A stretch of DNA of 38,337 nucleotides from positions 1 through 38,337 of the forward strand of contig NBMY01000131.1 of the NCBI GenBank assembly GCA_002212985.1, given 5' to 3'. Source of the DNA: Sphingobacteriales bacterium TSM_CSS. GTDB taxonomy: Bacteria > Bacteroidota > Bacteroidia > Chitinophagales > UBA2359. The translations under genes were made by a program, and so were the position numbers. Below the pieces are notes generated by a model. It saw only the letters and a list, made by a program, of their open reading frames with translations. It did not search any database and was not told where the DNA came from. Of the stretch, positions 1-8,857 are shown piece after piece. The first letter of the stretch is position 1. Each line of letters starts with the position of its first letter.

Positions 1-1633
1 TCCACCTTACCTGAACCGATGGCGTTCCTTGTCCCGATAATATTTCTCCGTTGCTGCTTACCGACCATGTGTAAGTATTGCCCGAAACCGGCGTTTGAAC
101 TGAATAATTAACCACCACCCCTATGCAATTAAGCGCCGAACCGTTTATTTGCGGTTGTGGCGGCGGTGTGCCTGCCCATTGAGCGCCGTTGTAAGAGGTT
201 CCGCCGGTATAAGTATGATCTATGGTAAGGGTAAAAAGCAGGTTGTTGTAGCCGGTTGTACTTTCCCAAACGCCGTTGTTGGCCAGTTGAATGGCGTAGT
301 AAGGGTTGTTTTGAAGCGTGGTTTCGGGGTCGGGTAAATACAGGAGCGCCTGATATTGTCCATCGGGCAGGCAGCCAATGCCAATGGTTTCAAAGAGGGT
401 AACGGTAGTTCCGCCAAACCAGTAGCGCGGGTTGGCATTGGGTAGGGGGCAGGTGTAAACCTGTTGGGTGAGGGTATTTCTAAGCAGCAGCGCCACGTTT
501 CGGGGGTTTACCGGGGCTGCAAAGCCGGTATTTTGCAGGGCAAGTTGCAGGGTAAAGGCATTGCCCGGTTTGGCGGTTTGGGTAAACGTGCCGTTAAGAA
601 GGGTAAAGCGGTAGCCCAAACGGCGTTTTATATCTTCTAAACAGCCTCCGCTGTTCCATTGGGCAATTACATTGGGGTGGTAATAATCGTTGCAGTAAGT
701 CCAGTGGAAACGCTCCATTTCGTGCAAGGCATTGGCACAGCCCGAAAATGCCGAAGTGCCGCAGGTTTCGCCGCCCATGACCAGATAACGGCTTTCGGCA
801 GCCCAATAGGGTTTTTCGGTAAGAGTGTCGTTAAAGGTGTAATCGTTATAAGCTACCAGAAAGCAATCGTTGTGCATGGCCAGCCGGCTTAGGGTGGTTT
901 GGTTATAGGCATCGGATAGGGTAATACTGTCGGCCGGCAAAGCAAGGTTGTAGTAAATAGATTTTAATTCGGGGTAGCGCAGCGAAACGGTGCGGCGCAA
1001 GGGCAGGGCATTCAGCAAACTGTCGGTTACCTCCTTGCGGTCGGACCAGTTTTGGGCAGTAAGCGGTGCGTTTTCTATACTGCCGAAAAAATCGCTGTAA
1101 AAGTTTTCGCCCCAAACGCCCCAAAAGCCGTTTTGCAGGGTCAGTATTACATCGGCATGTTGCTGTAAAACAGGTTTCAGTTGGGCAATATGTTGCAGCA
1201 CAATGTTCTTGGGTGCATCTCCGTAGCCGTAGGGTGCAACTGTTTCACCTTGGGCATTTGGGTTTAAATCGTTTACATAGCTAAAACGTGGAATTACTTT
1301 AAAACCTGCCTGTCGTATGTTGTTAAAATCGTTCTGAACGGCAGTGAGAAAGGCGGCGCTGATAGGGGAATTGGTAAAAGCATCTAAAATAAAATACCTG
1401 AAAACCAGTGTTTGACCTGTAGTAGCCCGAATGGTGTTTAACTCCGATACGGTTAAAGATGTGGGCGCTGAGGCATAGGAATCGGTATAACGGTAGAAGC
1501 CTCGTTCAGGGTTTGCAATGTTTTGTGTGGATGCGGTATAGGTTATTGTTGTTGTTTGGGCGAAGGCTACATAAGCGGTTGCCCAAAACAGACATAAAAA
1601 TATTGCTATTCTTTTTGTGGGAGAGTGTGGCAT
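1..1633 (-). CDS. Secreted DUF4874/DUF4832 protein, 3' end outside window
   Basis: The reading frame is open from the ATG at 1633 to the window edge (544 codons), so the C-terminus is missing. Residues 1-26 form a signal peptide ending in VAFAQ. The N-terminal half carries the NPERGFYRY motif typical of DUF4874, followed by a TIM-barrel-like stretch (GVWGENFYSDFF). The middle has features of DUF4832 (MHNDCFLVAYNDY, MGGETCG, HWTYCNDYYHP, GYRFTL). The visible C-terminal part resembles a PKD-like or Ig-like fold (TYTWSV, QVRW), and such proteins usually end in a T9SS sorting domain, which would lie outside the window. The DUF4874/DUF4832 pair is common in secreted, possibly carbohydrate-active, proteins of Bacteroidota, but no reaction is established. 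A damaged near-identical copy of the 5' half lies at 2516-3260. Family assignment is firm; function is unknown. Confidence 0.85.
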   Translation of the reverse strand, partial: MPHSPTKRIAIFLCLFWATAYVAFAQTTTITYTASTQNIANPERGFYRYTDSYASAPTSLTVSELNTIRATTGQTLVFRYFILDAFTNSPISAAFLTAVQNDFNNIRQAGFKVIPRFSYVNDLNPNAQGETVAPYGYGDAPKNIVLQHIAQLKPVLQQHADVILTLQNGFWGVWGENFYSDFFGSIENAPLTAQNWSDRKEVTDSLLNALPLRRTVSLRYPELKSIYYNLALPADSITLSDAYNQTTLSRLAMHNDCFLVAYNDYTFNDTLTEKPYWAAESRYLVMGGETCGTSAFSGCANALHEMERFHWTYCNDYYHPNVIAQWNSGGCLEDIKRRLGYRFTLLNGTFTQTAKPGNAFTLQLALQNTGFAAPVNPRNVALLLRNTLTQQVYTCPLPNANPRYWFGGTTVTLFETIGIGCLPDGQYQALLYLPDPETTLQNNPYYAIQLANNGVWESTTGYNNLLFTLTIDHTYTGGTSYNGAQWAGTPPPQPQINGSALNCIGVVVNYSVQTPVSGNTYTWSVSSNGEILSGQGTPSVQVRW

Positions 1634-1695
1634 AAGTGGTAATTTTTTAGTTTTGCGTTTTCAAACTTTCCGGAGCAGATTATTTGGAACAGCGG

Positions 1696-1703
1696 CAAAG
1701 ATA
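1696..1703 (-). promoter_or_regulatory. -7 promoter element, TATCTTTG
   Basis: This matches the Bacteroidota sigma-A -7 consensus TAnnTTTG exactly and lies about 60 bases upstream of the ATG at 1633. I see no clear TTG -33 element at the usual spacing, so the call rests on the -7 box and its position. Confidence 0.5.
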
Positions 1704-1804
1704 ACCGAAAAAGGCTTTCTACGGTTAAATACTGCTATTCATGTAATTATTAGCTTTTAGTTGTTGGGCAATAATAAATACAGATTTAATATCGGGTGGT
1801 ATGG

Positions 1805-2503
1805 TTAACCTTGCTTGTTGTCTATTTTTTTCAACAAATCTTCTAAATAGTCAATTTGCATTTCCTGTATTTCCAATAGTTTTTTATTTTGGTGAACCAG
1901 CAAATGGTCTATTTTTTCGCTCAGGAGTTTAATTTCCAATTCGGCTTTTAAGTTTATTTTGTAATCGTGTTCGGCTCTTTGCCGGTCTTTTTGTTCCTGC
2001 CGGTTTTGGCTCATCATAATAACAGGTGCCTGTATAGCGGCAAGGCAAGACAAAATTAAGTTGAGGAGTATAAAGGGGTAGGGGTCAAAGGGTTTTGCCG
2101 TAAGAACCCAAACATTCATAGCTATCCAAAGCAACAGAAAAGAGAAAAATATCATAATAAACGACCAACTTCCGCCAAATTCGGCAATATTATCAGCCAG
2201 TTTTTGTCCGTAAGTAAGTTTAGCTTCTATTTCGGGTTCAATGTTTTCAGAAAGAATGGCGTTGTTTTTAATAGCCAGCATTACATCAAGGTCAAGCATG
2301 GCAAGTTCACCTCTTTCCTGTTGTACCAGTTTGGCAAGATATAGCCTTCGATATTTATTTAATTCGTTCAGCGAAATAGTGCTTTCGGGCGAAAAACCCG
2401 GGAATTCGGATTTGATAAGGTTAAAGATATCTTCTCTGATATCTTGCCCTGTTACGGTTTCTGAATCTTTAATTTCTGTGTTGGAAATAAAACTAAGCGG
2501 CAT
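1805..2503 (-). CDS. DUF1003 family membrane protein
   Basis: A 232-residue protein with two predicted membrane helices at about 113-133 and 141-163. The family signature is clear: FGGSWSFI before the first helix, PFDPYPFILLN into the second, QAPVIMMSQNRQ after it, then DRQRAEHDYKINLKAE. The C-terminal 50 residues are charged and probably form a coiled coil. The N-terminal hundred residues are soluble and may be cytoplasmic. DUF1003 proteins are inner-membrane proteins of unknown function. The gene sits between an intact and a truncated copy of a DUF4874/DUF4832 gene, with only 12 bases between its start and the stop of the truncated copy. Family identification is strong; no function can be given. 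Confidence 0.9.
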   Translation of the reverse strand: MPLSFISNTEIKDSETVTGQDIREDIFNLIKSEFPGFSPESTISLNELNKYRRLYLAKLVQQERGELAMLDLDVMLAIKNNAILSENIEPEIEAKLTYGQKLADNIAEFGGSWSFIMIFFSFLLLWIAMNVWVLTAKPFDPYPFILLNLILSCLAAIQAPVIMMSQNRQEQKDRQRAEHDYKINLKAELEIKLLSEKIDHLLVHQNKKLLEIQEMQIDYLEDLLKKIDNKQG

Positions 2504-2515
2504 TGTAATAGGTAG

Positions 2516-3260
2516 TTAAATGGTTGTTGAATAAAAGGGCAACTTATGTTGCAGCGGGTTGGTTGTTTGGAGTGCTATTGATGATAAAAAAAATAGTTCT
2601 GCTGGTGCAATATGGTTGCCGGCGAGGTGCAGGAGCAGGGCGTTCAGCAAACTGTCGGTTACCTCCTTTCGGTTGAACCGATTATGAGCGGTTAGGGGTA
2701 CGTTTTCAATTCTACCGAAAAAATCGCTGTAAAAGTTTTCGCCCCAAACGCCCCAAATGCTGTTTTGCAGGGTGAGTACTACATCGGCATGTTGCTGTAA
2801 AACAGGTTTCAGTTTGGCAATATGTTGCAGCACAATGTTCTTGGGTGCATCGCCGTAGCCGTAGGGCGCAACGGTTTCACCTTGTGCATTGGGGTATAAA
2901 TCGTTTATATAGCTAAAACGTGGAATTACTTTAAAACCTGTCTGTCGTATGTTGTTAAAATCGTTCTGAAGGGCAGTGAGAAAGGCGGCGCTGATAGGGG
3001 AATTGGTAAAAGCATATAAAATACATGAAAACCAGTGTTTGACCTGTAGTCGCCCGAATGGTGTTTAATTCCGATATGGTTAAAGATGTGGGCGCTGAGG
3101 CATAGGAATCGGTATAACGGTAGAAGCCTCGTTCGGGGTTTGCAATGTTTTGTGTGGATGCGGTATAGGTTATTGTTGTTGTTTGGGCGAAGGCTACATA
3201 AGCGGTTGCCCAAAACAACCATACAAAAACGGTGTGTTTGTAAACATTAGAAAGTAGCAT
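2516..3260 (-). pseudogene. Truncated, frameshifted copy of the DUF4874/DUF4832 gene
   Basis: From about 3225 down to about 2630 this strand is nearly identical to the 5' third of the gene at 1-1633 (signal peptide end LFWATAYVAFAQ through LTLQN, GVWGENFYSDFF and KEVTDSLLNAL). Compared with the intact copy it has lost five bases near 3015-3025, which shifts the frame after LVFMYF. Similarity stops near 2630, and the frame ends in unrelated residues at a TAA near 2516. All of DUF4832 and the C-terminus are missing. The first ten or so codons also differ from the intact copy, so the duplicated block begins inside the signal peptide. A product would be truncated and non-functional, so I call a pseudogene. 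Confidence 0.85.
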
Positions 3261-3689
3261 GTGTGTTTACTTATTTTGGTAAGGAAATCAAGGAGTGGCA
3301 CTTAATCCATTTTAAAAATGCCATATTCAATTGGCATGTTTCGGTGTACAATCTAACCGCGTTGCAATATTTGGTTGCTTTTAGAAAATAAATCTTTTGT
3401 GTTGTCAACGCATGAAGATTTATGGGAAAAATTTAGATATTGCCTTCTGTCATTCCTTTTTTATTCTTGCCGGTTTCATAACGCCATTCCGCACCATGAA
3501 TTGTATAGATTTTAAGTGTGGACGGGCAAAGTTAATTATTGCGGCTATGTTAAACTAATTTTTAAAATTAGTTTGGTTGTTAAAAAAAATAATAACCTGT
3601 TATGTTGCCAAAGTGGTTTATGCGTAATACATTTGGCTGAACCAAAGGTTAACCGCCTTTGTAAACCCATATTAAACGGCATTTTGGAT
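3261..3689. other. Intergenic region without a recognisable gene
   Basis: This 429-base AT-rich stretch lies between the pseudogene start and the 3' end of the MFS gene. Short open frames here have no recognisable domains or good starts. The only structure I see is the palindrome at 3552-3574. Confidence 0.5.
3552..3574. repeat. Perfect 23-bp palindrome (11-bp arms)
   Basis: The arms AAACTAATTTT and AAAATTAGTTT flank a single T. It lies about 115 bases beyond the stop of the MFS gene, which is transcribed toward it. It could be a weak AT-rich terminator or a protein-binding site; its sequence does not decide. Confidence 0.45.
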
Positions 3690-4889
3690 TTAGGACATAC
3701 GCACTTTTATAATAATTGATGAAACAACGGTTAAAGCGCCGATAAGTAATATGGCATATTCAATACCCAGTAAATCGGCGGTAATGCCCGAAATGATGGC
3801 GCCAAAGGCATATCCCAAATCTCGCCAAAGCCTGAAGGTGCCAATGCTTTCGGCTCTTTGATGCGGGTTGGTTGCTGCTGCAATGGCAGCCAAAAAGGTA
3901 GGGTAAACTAAGGCGGTTCCTATGCCCAATACGGCGGCAATTGCTGCCAGCAAGGTAAAACTATTACTATACGGAATAAGTAAAATGGCTATACCTTGCA
4001 ACAACATACCCCCAAACAACATGCCTTTTTTTGAAAAGTGGTCAGACATTTTACCGGTAAACAACTGCCCTATACCCCAAACAGCGGGGTAAATGGCGGT
4101 AATAATGCCGGCTTGCCCGGTGTCATAATGAATAGATGCCAGCAAAATGGGTAAAAGCCCCCAAATCATGCCATCGTTAAGATTGTTTACCAAGCCTGCC
4201 TGCGTTACGGCGCTAAGTGTTTTGTTTTTATAAGTTGTTTCGGCAAACACATTGCGCAGGTTTTCTATCGTATTGTCCTTGCTTTCTTTGTGTACAAATT
4301 TTCGGGTGTCTTTTAACCAAAACAGGGTTAAAAGAAAACCAGTAACAGAAATAAAGATGCCGAGGTAGAATGGGTAGGGAGTTATACCATACTTATCGGC
4401 CACAAAACCCGATAAATATGCCACCAACCCTACCGCAAAATATCCGGCAAATTCATTTAGTCCCATGGCAAAGCCGCGGTCTTTTTCTCCGGTAAGATCA
4501 ATTTTCATAACCAGCGTGCTGCTCCATGTTAACCCTTGGCTAATACCCAGCAACAAATTGGCGCCTATTACCCAGCCCCAACTTTTGGCGTATATGAGCA
4601 AAAACGGTATAGGAATGGCAAGCAGCCAGCCAAACAGCAACAGGTTTCGGCGTCCAAACCGGTTGGCAAGTTTGCCGGTGTAATAGTTGGCAATGGCTTT
4701 GGTTATTCCAAAGGCGGTAATAAAGGAAAGAATGGCGGTTTTTGAAGCTATGCCAAAAGTGGTTTCGGCAAACTTTGGAAAAATGGTTCGTTCCATGCCC
4801 ACCATACCGCCTACAAAGGCATTTACAATTACCAGCAGGGTAAATTGTTTCCAGTTTTCTTTAAGCCCCAGTTTTACTTCGGGTTGCAT
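3690..4889 (-). CDS. MFS transporter
   Basis: A 399-residue protein with about twelve hydrophobic helices, the usual size for a major facilitator superfamily permease. The motif A-like loop between helices 2 and 3 reads GKLANRFGRRN, and a second copy in the C-terminal half reads GKMSDHFSKKG, as expected from the internal duplication of the fold. A charged central loop (KDTRKFVHKESKDN) separates the two six-helix halves. The N-terminus MQPEVKLGLKENW is cytoplasmic and helix 1 follows directly. The substrate cannot be read from the sequence; family members include drug and metabolite exporters. The gene follows the tricorn-like protease gene on the same strand after about 150 bases that contain a short palindrome, so it may be transcribed separately. 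Confidence 0.88.
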   Translation of the reverse strand: MQPEVKLGLKENWKQFTLLVIVNAFVGGMVGMERTIFPKFAETTFGIASKTAILSFITAFGITKAIANYYTGKLANRFGRRNLLLFGWLLAIPIPFLLIYAKSWGWVIGANLLLGISQGLTWSSTLVMKIDLTGEKDRGFAMGLNEFAGYFAVGLVAYLSGFVADKYGITPYPFYLGIFISVTGFLLTLFWLKDTRKFVHKESKDNTIENLRNVFAETTYKNKTLSAVTQAGLVNNLNDGMIWGLLPILLASIHYDTGQAGIITAIYPAVWGIGQLFTGKMSDHFSKKGMLFGGMLLQGIAILLIPYSNSFTLLAAIAAVLGIGTALVYPTFLAAIAAATNPHQRAESIGTFRLWRDLGYAFGAIISGITADLLGIEYAILLIGALTVVSSIIIKVRMS

Positions 4890-4951
4890 GGGCTGTAATG
4901 TTGTGGCCTTTAGTATGCTTACAAAAATGCGCTACAATGCAATTTTGGCAG

Positions 4952-4966
4952 GCAGGTTGTACCTGC
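4952..4966. repeat. 15-bp palindrome upstream of the MFS gene
   Basis: GCAGGT and ACCTGC are separated by TGT, 63 bases upstream of the MFS start. The position suits an operator for a transporter gene, but no regulator gene is nearby and no promoter is obvious. Confidence 0.3.
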
Positions 4967-5043
4967 TCTTATGACGTACTTTGCAACAGCAAGCAGGTTT
5001 GGGGGGCGTCTGTTCAAAAAAAGCCACGTTCAACTCGCTGGTT

Positions 5044-8000
5044 TTACCAGGGCAGGGTTAAATCGGGTTTGCTGTTAAAATCGGGCTTCAGGGGCGGGTT
5101 AGCTTTCAATTCGGCCAACACTTCGGCAATGGCGCGGTCGAGTTGGGGGTCAATATTGCGGGCATAATCTTGTGGGGCAATATCCACCTCAATATCGGGC
5201 ACTGCGCCATAATTTTCTATACGCCAGCCAACATCTTTAAACCAGAAAGAAAATTCGGGTTGCGTGGTATAGGCGCCGTCCACAAGGCTGTTGCGGGGCC
5301 AAATACCAATTACGCCACCCCAGGTTCTCATTCCTATGAGTTTGCCTAATTTAAACAATTTGAAGGAATGGCTGAAAATATCACCGTCTGAGCCGGCCTG
5401 TTCATTGGTAATGGCAACAATGGGGCCTGCGGGAGATGCCTGCGGGTAGGGTTCGTAGCCCACCCATCGGGTAAGGTCGTAGCCTATGCGTTTTCGGGAT
5501 AATTTTTCCAGCAACAGTTGCGATACATGCCCGCCTCCGTTAAAGCGCACGTCAACAATCAGCCCGTCGTGGTCATACTCCGCCAGAAAATAGCGGTGAA
5601 ACTCGCCATAGCCGGTTGGTCCCATATCGGGTATATGTACATAGCCAACTTTACCACCGGAGGCTTCGTGTACGTATTTGCGGTTATTTTCCACCCATTC
5701 GCGGTAGCGCAGGTCTTCTTCGCCGGTAACGGTTTTAACGGTTACATTGCGCACATTGCTGCCGTCGTGGTTGGCCACTGTAAGTTGCACTTCGCAGTTG
5801 GTATAGTTTACCAGCAGTTTGTTGGGCGGTTCGGTTTGGCTGAGGCGTTGCCCGTTAATGGCCAGCAGCAGCATGTTTTCAGCAATGTTTACACCGGGGC
5901 GCAGCAGGGGCGGCGGGGTGTGCGGAGCCCAAGGGTCGCCGCCAACAATATGCGCAAAACGGTAGGCATTGTGTTCGGAGGCAAATTCCATATCGGCTCC
6001 CAGAAAACCCACATAGTAAGGTGGCCGTGGTTTGTAGTCGCCACCCATTTCATAGGCGTGCGAGGTGCCCAGTTCGCCGTGCAGTTCCCAAATAATATCC
6101 GACACTTCGCCGCGGGTGTTGGCGCGGTCAATTAGCGGATAGTAGAGGGCAAACACCTTTTGCCAGTCAATGTTGCTCATGTTAGGTGTCCAGAAAAATT
6201 CTTGCTGAAGCCGCCATGCTTCCCTAAACATTTGGGCCCATTCTGCCGCGGGTTCAACCGACAGTTTAATGCGGTCGAGGTTAACCCAGCCGCTTTTGCG
6301 GTTGCTTTCGTCCTGTGGTTTGTTGTTGCAGCTGTCAATATCGGTGCTAATTACCCTAAGTGCGCCCTGTGTTCGGTACACCATAGCCTTGCCGTCGGCA
6401 GATAGGCGGAAAGAACCTATGCCTTGGGCAAACAGGTTTTCTTCGTTGCGCTCCAGGTTATAAGAGAATAAAACGCCTTTTGGTGCCGGTTCGCGGTATC
6501 GGGCGCCTTCCACATCGTAGGCGGTGTAAAAAATTTTGTCTTTGCACACGCCAATTTGGCGGTAATCGCCCTCGGCAACTGGCAGGGGCACAATTCGGTT
6601 TTCAATACCGTCAAAGTCAATGGTAATTTTGGGTTGCGGTTTTTCTTCGGGTTTGTCGGCGTTTTCTTTTTCCTGTTGTTCCAGTTCGCGGTGGTGGTGG
6701 TGAATGTGTTTTTCTTCGTCTTCGTCAATGCTTTTTGGCATGGGCACAAAAGGCGAGGGTATGTCTTTTCGCAGGGTAATAAGGTAAGGCAACATGCCCT
6801 TTGGAAAGTTGAGGTCGAAATGGAGGTTGTCGTAAACTGGGTTAAAGATGCGCGCCGATAAGAAGAGAATATATTTGCCGCTTGGGTGGAAAACAGGGTC
6901 AAAATCGAACAATACGGGTTGGGTTATCTGGTGTGTTTCGCCGGTTTCGAAGCTGTAGAGTTTGATGGCCGATGTTTGTTTGGTTACCGGAAAGGCGTAG
7001 GTAATCCAGTTGCCGTCGGGTGCCCAGCTAAAAGGCAACCCGAAGGGTGTACCGGCTTCGGCACGGTCAATAATGGCTTTGTCGCCGGTTTCCAGGTTTA
7101 CCCAAATAAGTTCCTGCCGGTGGTTGGTAAGTACAATTTCGTCTTTACAGGGCGAAACTTCCATGGCATAAGGAATGCCAATATCAACGTGGTCAAAATG
7201 TTTGGTTTGTTCGCCGGTATCGGTTCTAAGCACACAAAGCCGGTAGTTTCCGCTTTGGTCGGTGGCTGCTACAATGCGTTTGCTGTCGTTGAGCCAGCGG
7301 CTAAGTTTGTAACGGGTGTTTCCTGTTCGATCGCCCAGTTGAGTCATAGCGCCTTCCCAGTTGCCAAAGGCAAATATTTTTCCTCTGCTAATAACGGTAA
7401 GGTGGCTGCCGGCGGGGTTCAGGTCGTAGTTTTCCAGAAATCGGCCGGCGGCTGTAAATCTGCGGTTTCTTTGCACTCTGGGCGAAAAATATTGCAGGGC
7501 AATTTTTTTAACCGAATTGGTTTTGAGGTTGAGTTTAAACAAATCGCCGCCGGCATGGTACACAATGTGAGTGCCGTCTGTTTGTGCATTTCGGGCATAA
7601 AACCCGTTGTGGTGGGTATGCTGCTGAAAATCAGAGCCATCGGGCAGGCAGGAGCAGATGTTTCCAACCCCGGTATGGTCAACAATGAAATAAATGCGGT
7701 TGTCAATAAAGAGTGGGCAGTTGTAGTTGCCGGCTACGGGTTGAAGTTTGGTAAACTGCCCGGTTCCTTTTTCGTCAACCCATAAAACGCCGGCGGTGCC
7801 GCCGCGGTAGCGTTTCCAGTAAGAGGCATCGCGGGTGTTGCGGCCAATTACCACACCGCCTTGTCCATTATAACTCAGGCTTCGGGCGGGGCCGTATTGG
7901 GTAAGGCGGCGCGGCAGTCCGCCGTCAATGGCTACTTCATAGAGGGCGGTAGCATGGCGGGCCGGTTGCCCGTAAGTGCTGGCAAAGGTAATGTTGGTGC

Positions 8001-8295
8001 CGTTCCAGCCGCACATAAGGCAGATGCTGCCAAAATAGGTAAGCCTTTTGGCAGTACCGCCGGTGGCAGGCATAACATACACTTCGGCCGGGCCTTCTTC
8101 GGTTCCTATAAAGGCAATCCACTTGCCATCGGGCGAAAAACAGGGTTGCGATACTGTGCCAAGGTTGGCTGTAAGGCGGTGAGCCGGACCGCCTTTGAGG
8201 GAAGTAAGCCAAAGGTCATCTTCCGAAACAAACACCACAATGTCTTCAAAAACAGATGGAAAGCGGTAATAGCCATGCTGCGCCTGTAAACTCAT
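5044..8295 (-). CDS. Tricorn-like protease (S41 family peptidase)
   Basis: A protein of 1083 residues, close to archaeal tricorn protease (about 1070). Order: beta-propeller repeats with YxFPS, SPDGKWIAF and HPSGKYILF-type blades (about 1-660), tricorn core C1 (about 690-760), PDZ-like domain, and C2. The catalytic tetrad is recognisable: the histidine of GTSHAYE near 745, the nucleophile serine of AGSDGDIF near 967 and the glutamate of IENYGAVPDIEV near 1027. The family degrades peptides released by other proteases. A loop near 525-560 between the two propellers is unusually rich in His and Glu (HIHHHH). I chose the ATG at 8295; a TTG two codons earlier is less likely. No clear signal peptide is present, so the enzyme is probably cytoplasmic, although many relatives in this phylum are exported. 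Confidence 0.92.
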   Translation of the reverse strand: MSLQAQHGYYRFPSVFEDIVVFVSEDDLWLTSLKGGPAHRLTANLGTVSQPCFSPDGKWIAFIGTEEGPAEVYVMPATGGTAKRLTYFGSICLMCGWNGTNITFASTYGQPARHATALYEVAIDGGLPRRLTQYGPARSLSYNGQGGVVIGRNTRDASYWKRYRGGTAGVLWVDEKGTGQFTKLQPVAGNYNCPLFIDNRIYFIVDHTGVGNICSCLPDGSDFQQHTHHNGFYARNAQTDGTHIVYHAGGDLFKLNLKTNSVKKIALQYFSPRVQRNRRFTAAGRFLENYDLNPAGSHLTVISRGKIFAFGNWEGAMTQLGDRTGNTRYKLSRWLNDSKRIVAATDQSGNYRLCVLRTDTGEQTKHFDHVDIGIPYAMEVSPCKDEIVLTNHRQELIWVNLETGDKAIIDRAEAGTPFGLPFSWAPDGNWITYAFPVTKQTSAIKLYSFETGETHQITQPVLFDFDPVFHPSGKYILFLSARIFNPVYDNLHFDLNFPKGMLPYLITLRKDIPSPFVPMPKSIDEDEEKHIHHHHRELEQQEKENADKPEEKPQPKITIDFDGIENRIVPLPVAEGDYRQIGVCKDKIFYTAYDVEGARYREPAPKGVLFSYNLERNEENLFAQGIGSFRLSADGKAMVYRTQGALRVISTDIDSCNNKPQDESNRKSGWVNLDRIKLSVEPAAEWAQMFREAWRLQQEFFWTPNMSNIDWQKVFALYYPLIDRANTRGEVSDIIWELHGELGTSHAYEMGGDYKPRPPYYVGFLGADMEFASEHNAYRFAHIVGGDPWAPHTPPPLLRPGVNIAENMLLLAINGQRLSQTEPPNKLLVNYTNCEVQLTVANHDGSNVRNVTVKTVTGEEDLRYREWVENNRKYVHEASGGKVGYVHIPDMGPTGYGEFHRYFLAEYDHDGLIVDVRFNGGGHVSQLLLEKLSRKRIGYDLTRWVGYEPYPQASPAGPIVAITNEQAGSDGDIFSHSFKLFKLGKLIGMRTWGGVIGIWPRNSLVDGAYTTQPEFSFWFKDVGWRIENYGAVPDIEVDIAPQDYARNIDPQLDRAIAEVLAELKANPPLKPDFNSKPDLTLPW

Positions 8296-8334
8296 TGGCA
8301 ATAAAAGTTATTGATTGTTGATTACAAATGGCTG

Positions 8335-8342
8335 CAAAGATA
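8335..8342 (-). promoter_or_regulatory. -7 promoter element, TATCTTTG
   Basis: Exact match to TAnnTTTG, 39 bases upstream of the tricorn ATG at 8295. No convincing -33 TTG at normal spacing. It implies a transcript independent of the lipoprotein gene upstream. Confidence 0.55.
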
Positions 8343-8380
8343 ATAATATTGGGCAAGGTTACAGGCTGCCAATGAAATCT

Positions 8381-8785
8381 TTATTGCTTTTTGCCTTTAA
8401 ATTCAATGTCGGTTTGCAGAAAATTGCCGGGGTCGGTGCCGGAGTAGTTGTAAGTTTGAATAACGAGGCTGTCTGTTTGGGTGTTGAAGCCTGCATAGTA
8501 AGAAGAAACGGTGCCTTCAAACCTATAGTATTGGTGGTCTTTTTCAACCGCAAAACTGTTTTGCCCTATGAAAACAGTATTGTTGTTCATAGTAACAATT
8601 ATGGTATCGGCATAGGTGGTATCGGTGCTGCCGCTGCCGGTATCGGGGTTATTCCAGGTTTGCCATTTTTGTGTGGTTCCGGTATAAATGCCGCTAACAT
8701 CGTCAACCTTGTCTTTTTTACAGTTGGCAAGCAATACAATGGCGGCAAACAAGCACAGCACCTTCAATAAATAATATTTTTTCAT
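8381..8785 (-). CDS. Small lipoprotein of unknown function
   Basis: A 134-residue protein that begins with a lipoprotein signal peptide: MKKYYLLK, a hydrophobic core and the lipobox LLANC with the modified cysteine at position 22, followed by KKDK. The rest has alternating beta-strand character and is rich in Thr, Tyr and Asn (SGIYTGTTQKW, YRFEGTVSS), similar in style to small beta-barrel lipocalin-like lipoproteins of this phylum, but I recognise no family. I moved the start to the ATG at 8785; an upstream in-frame start at 8830 would add 15 residues before the signal peptide. It lies between the BT_3928-type gene and the tricorn gene, each with its own probable promoter. Confidence 0.75.
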   Translation of the reverse strand: MKKYYLLKVLCLFAAIVLLANCKKDKVDDVSGIYTGTTQKWQTWNNPDTGSGSTDTTYADTIIVTMNNNTVFIGQNSFAVEKDHQYYRFEGTVSSYYAGFNTQTDSLVIQTYNYSGTDPGNFLQTDIEFKGKKQ

Positions 8786-8817
8786 AACAGGGAGAATAGT
8801 TAGTTTGTATTTTTGGT

Positions 8818-8825
8818 TAAAGATA
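8818..8825 (-). promoter_or_regulatory. -7-like promoter element, TATCTTTA
   Basis: One mismatch to TAnnTTTG, 32 bases upstream of the lipoprotein ATG. The same octamer stands before the NodB gene at 18928, which supports it as a real variant in this genome. Confidence 0.4.
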
Positions 8826-8857
8826 AACAAAGTTTGCTAAAGCAGGCTGAGTGGCGC

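Noticed and set aside
3516-3719. 67-codon plus-strand open frame
   Set aside because: No credible start, crosses the palindrome at 3552-3574 and runs into the 3' end of the MFS gene.
5518-6135. 205-codon plus-strand open frame inside the tricorn gene, and similar long antisense frames
   Set aside because: They mirror the codon pattern of the real gene on the opposite strand and have no domains or starts of their own.
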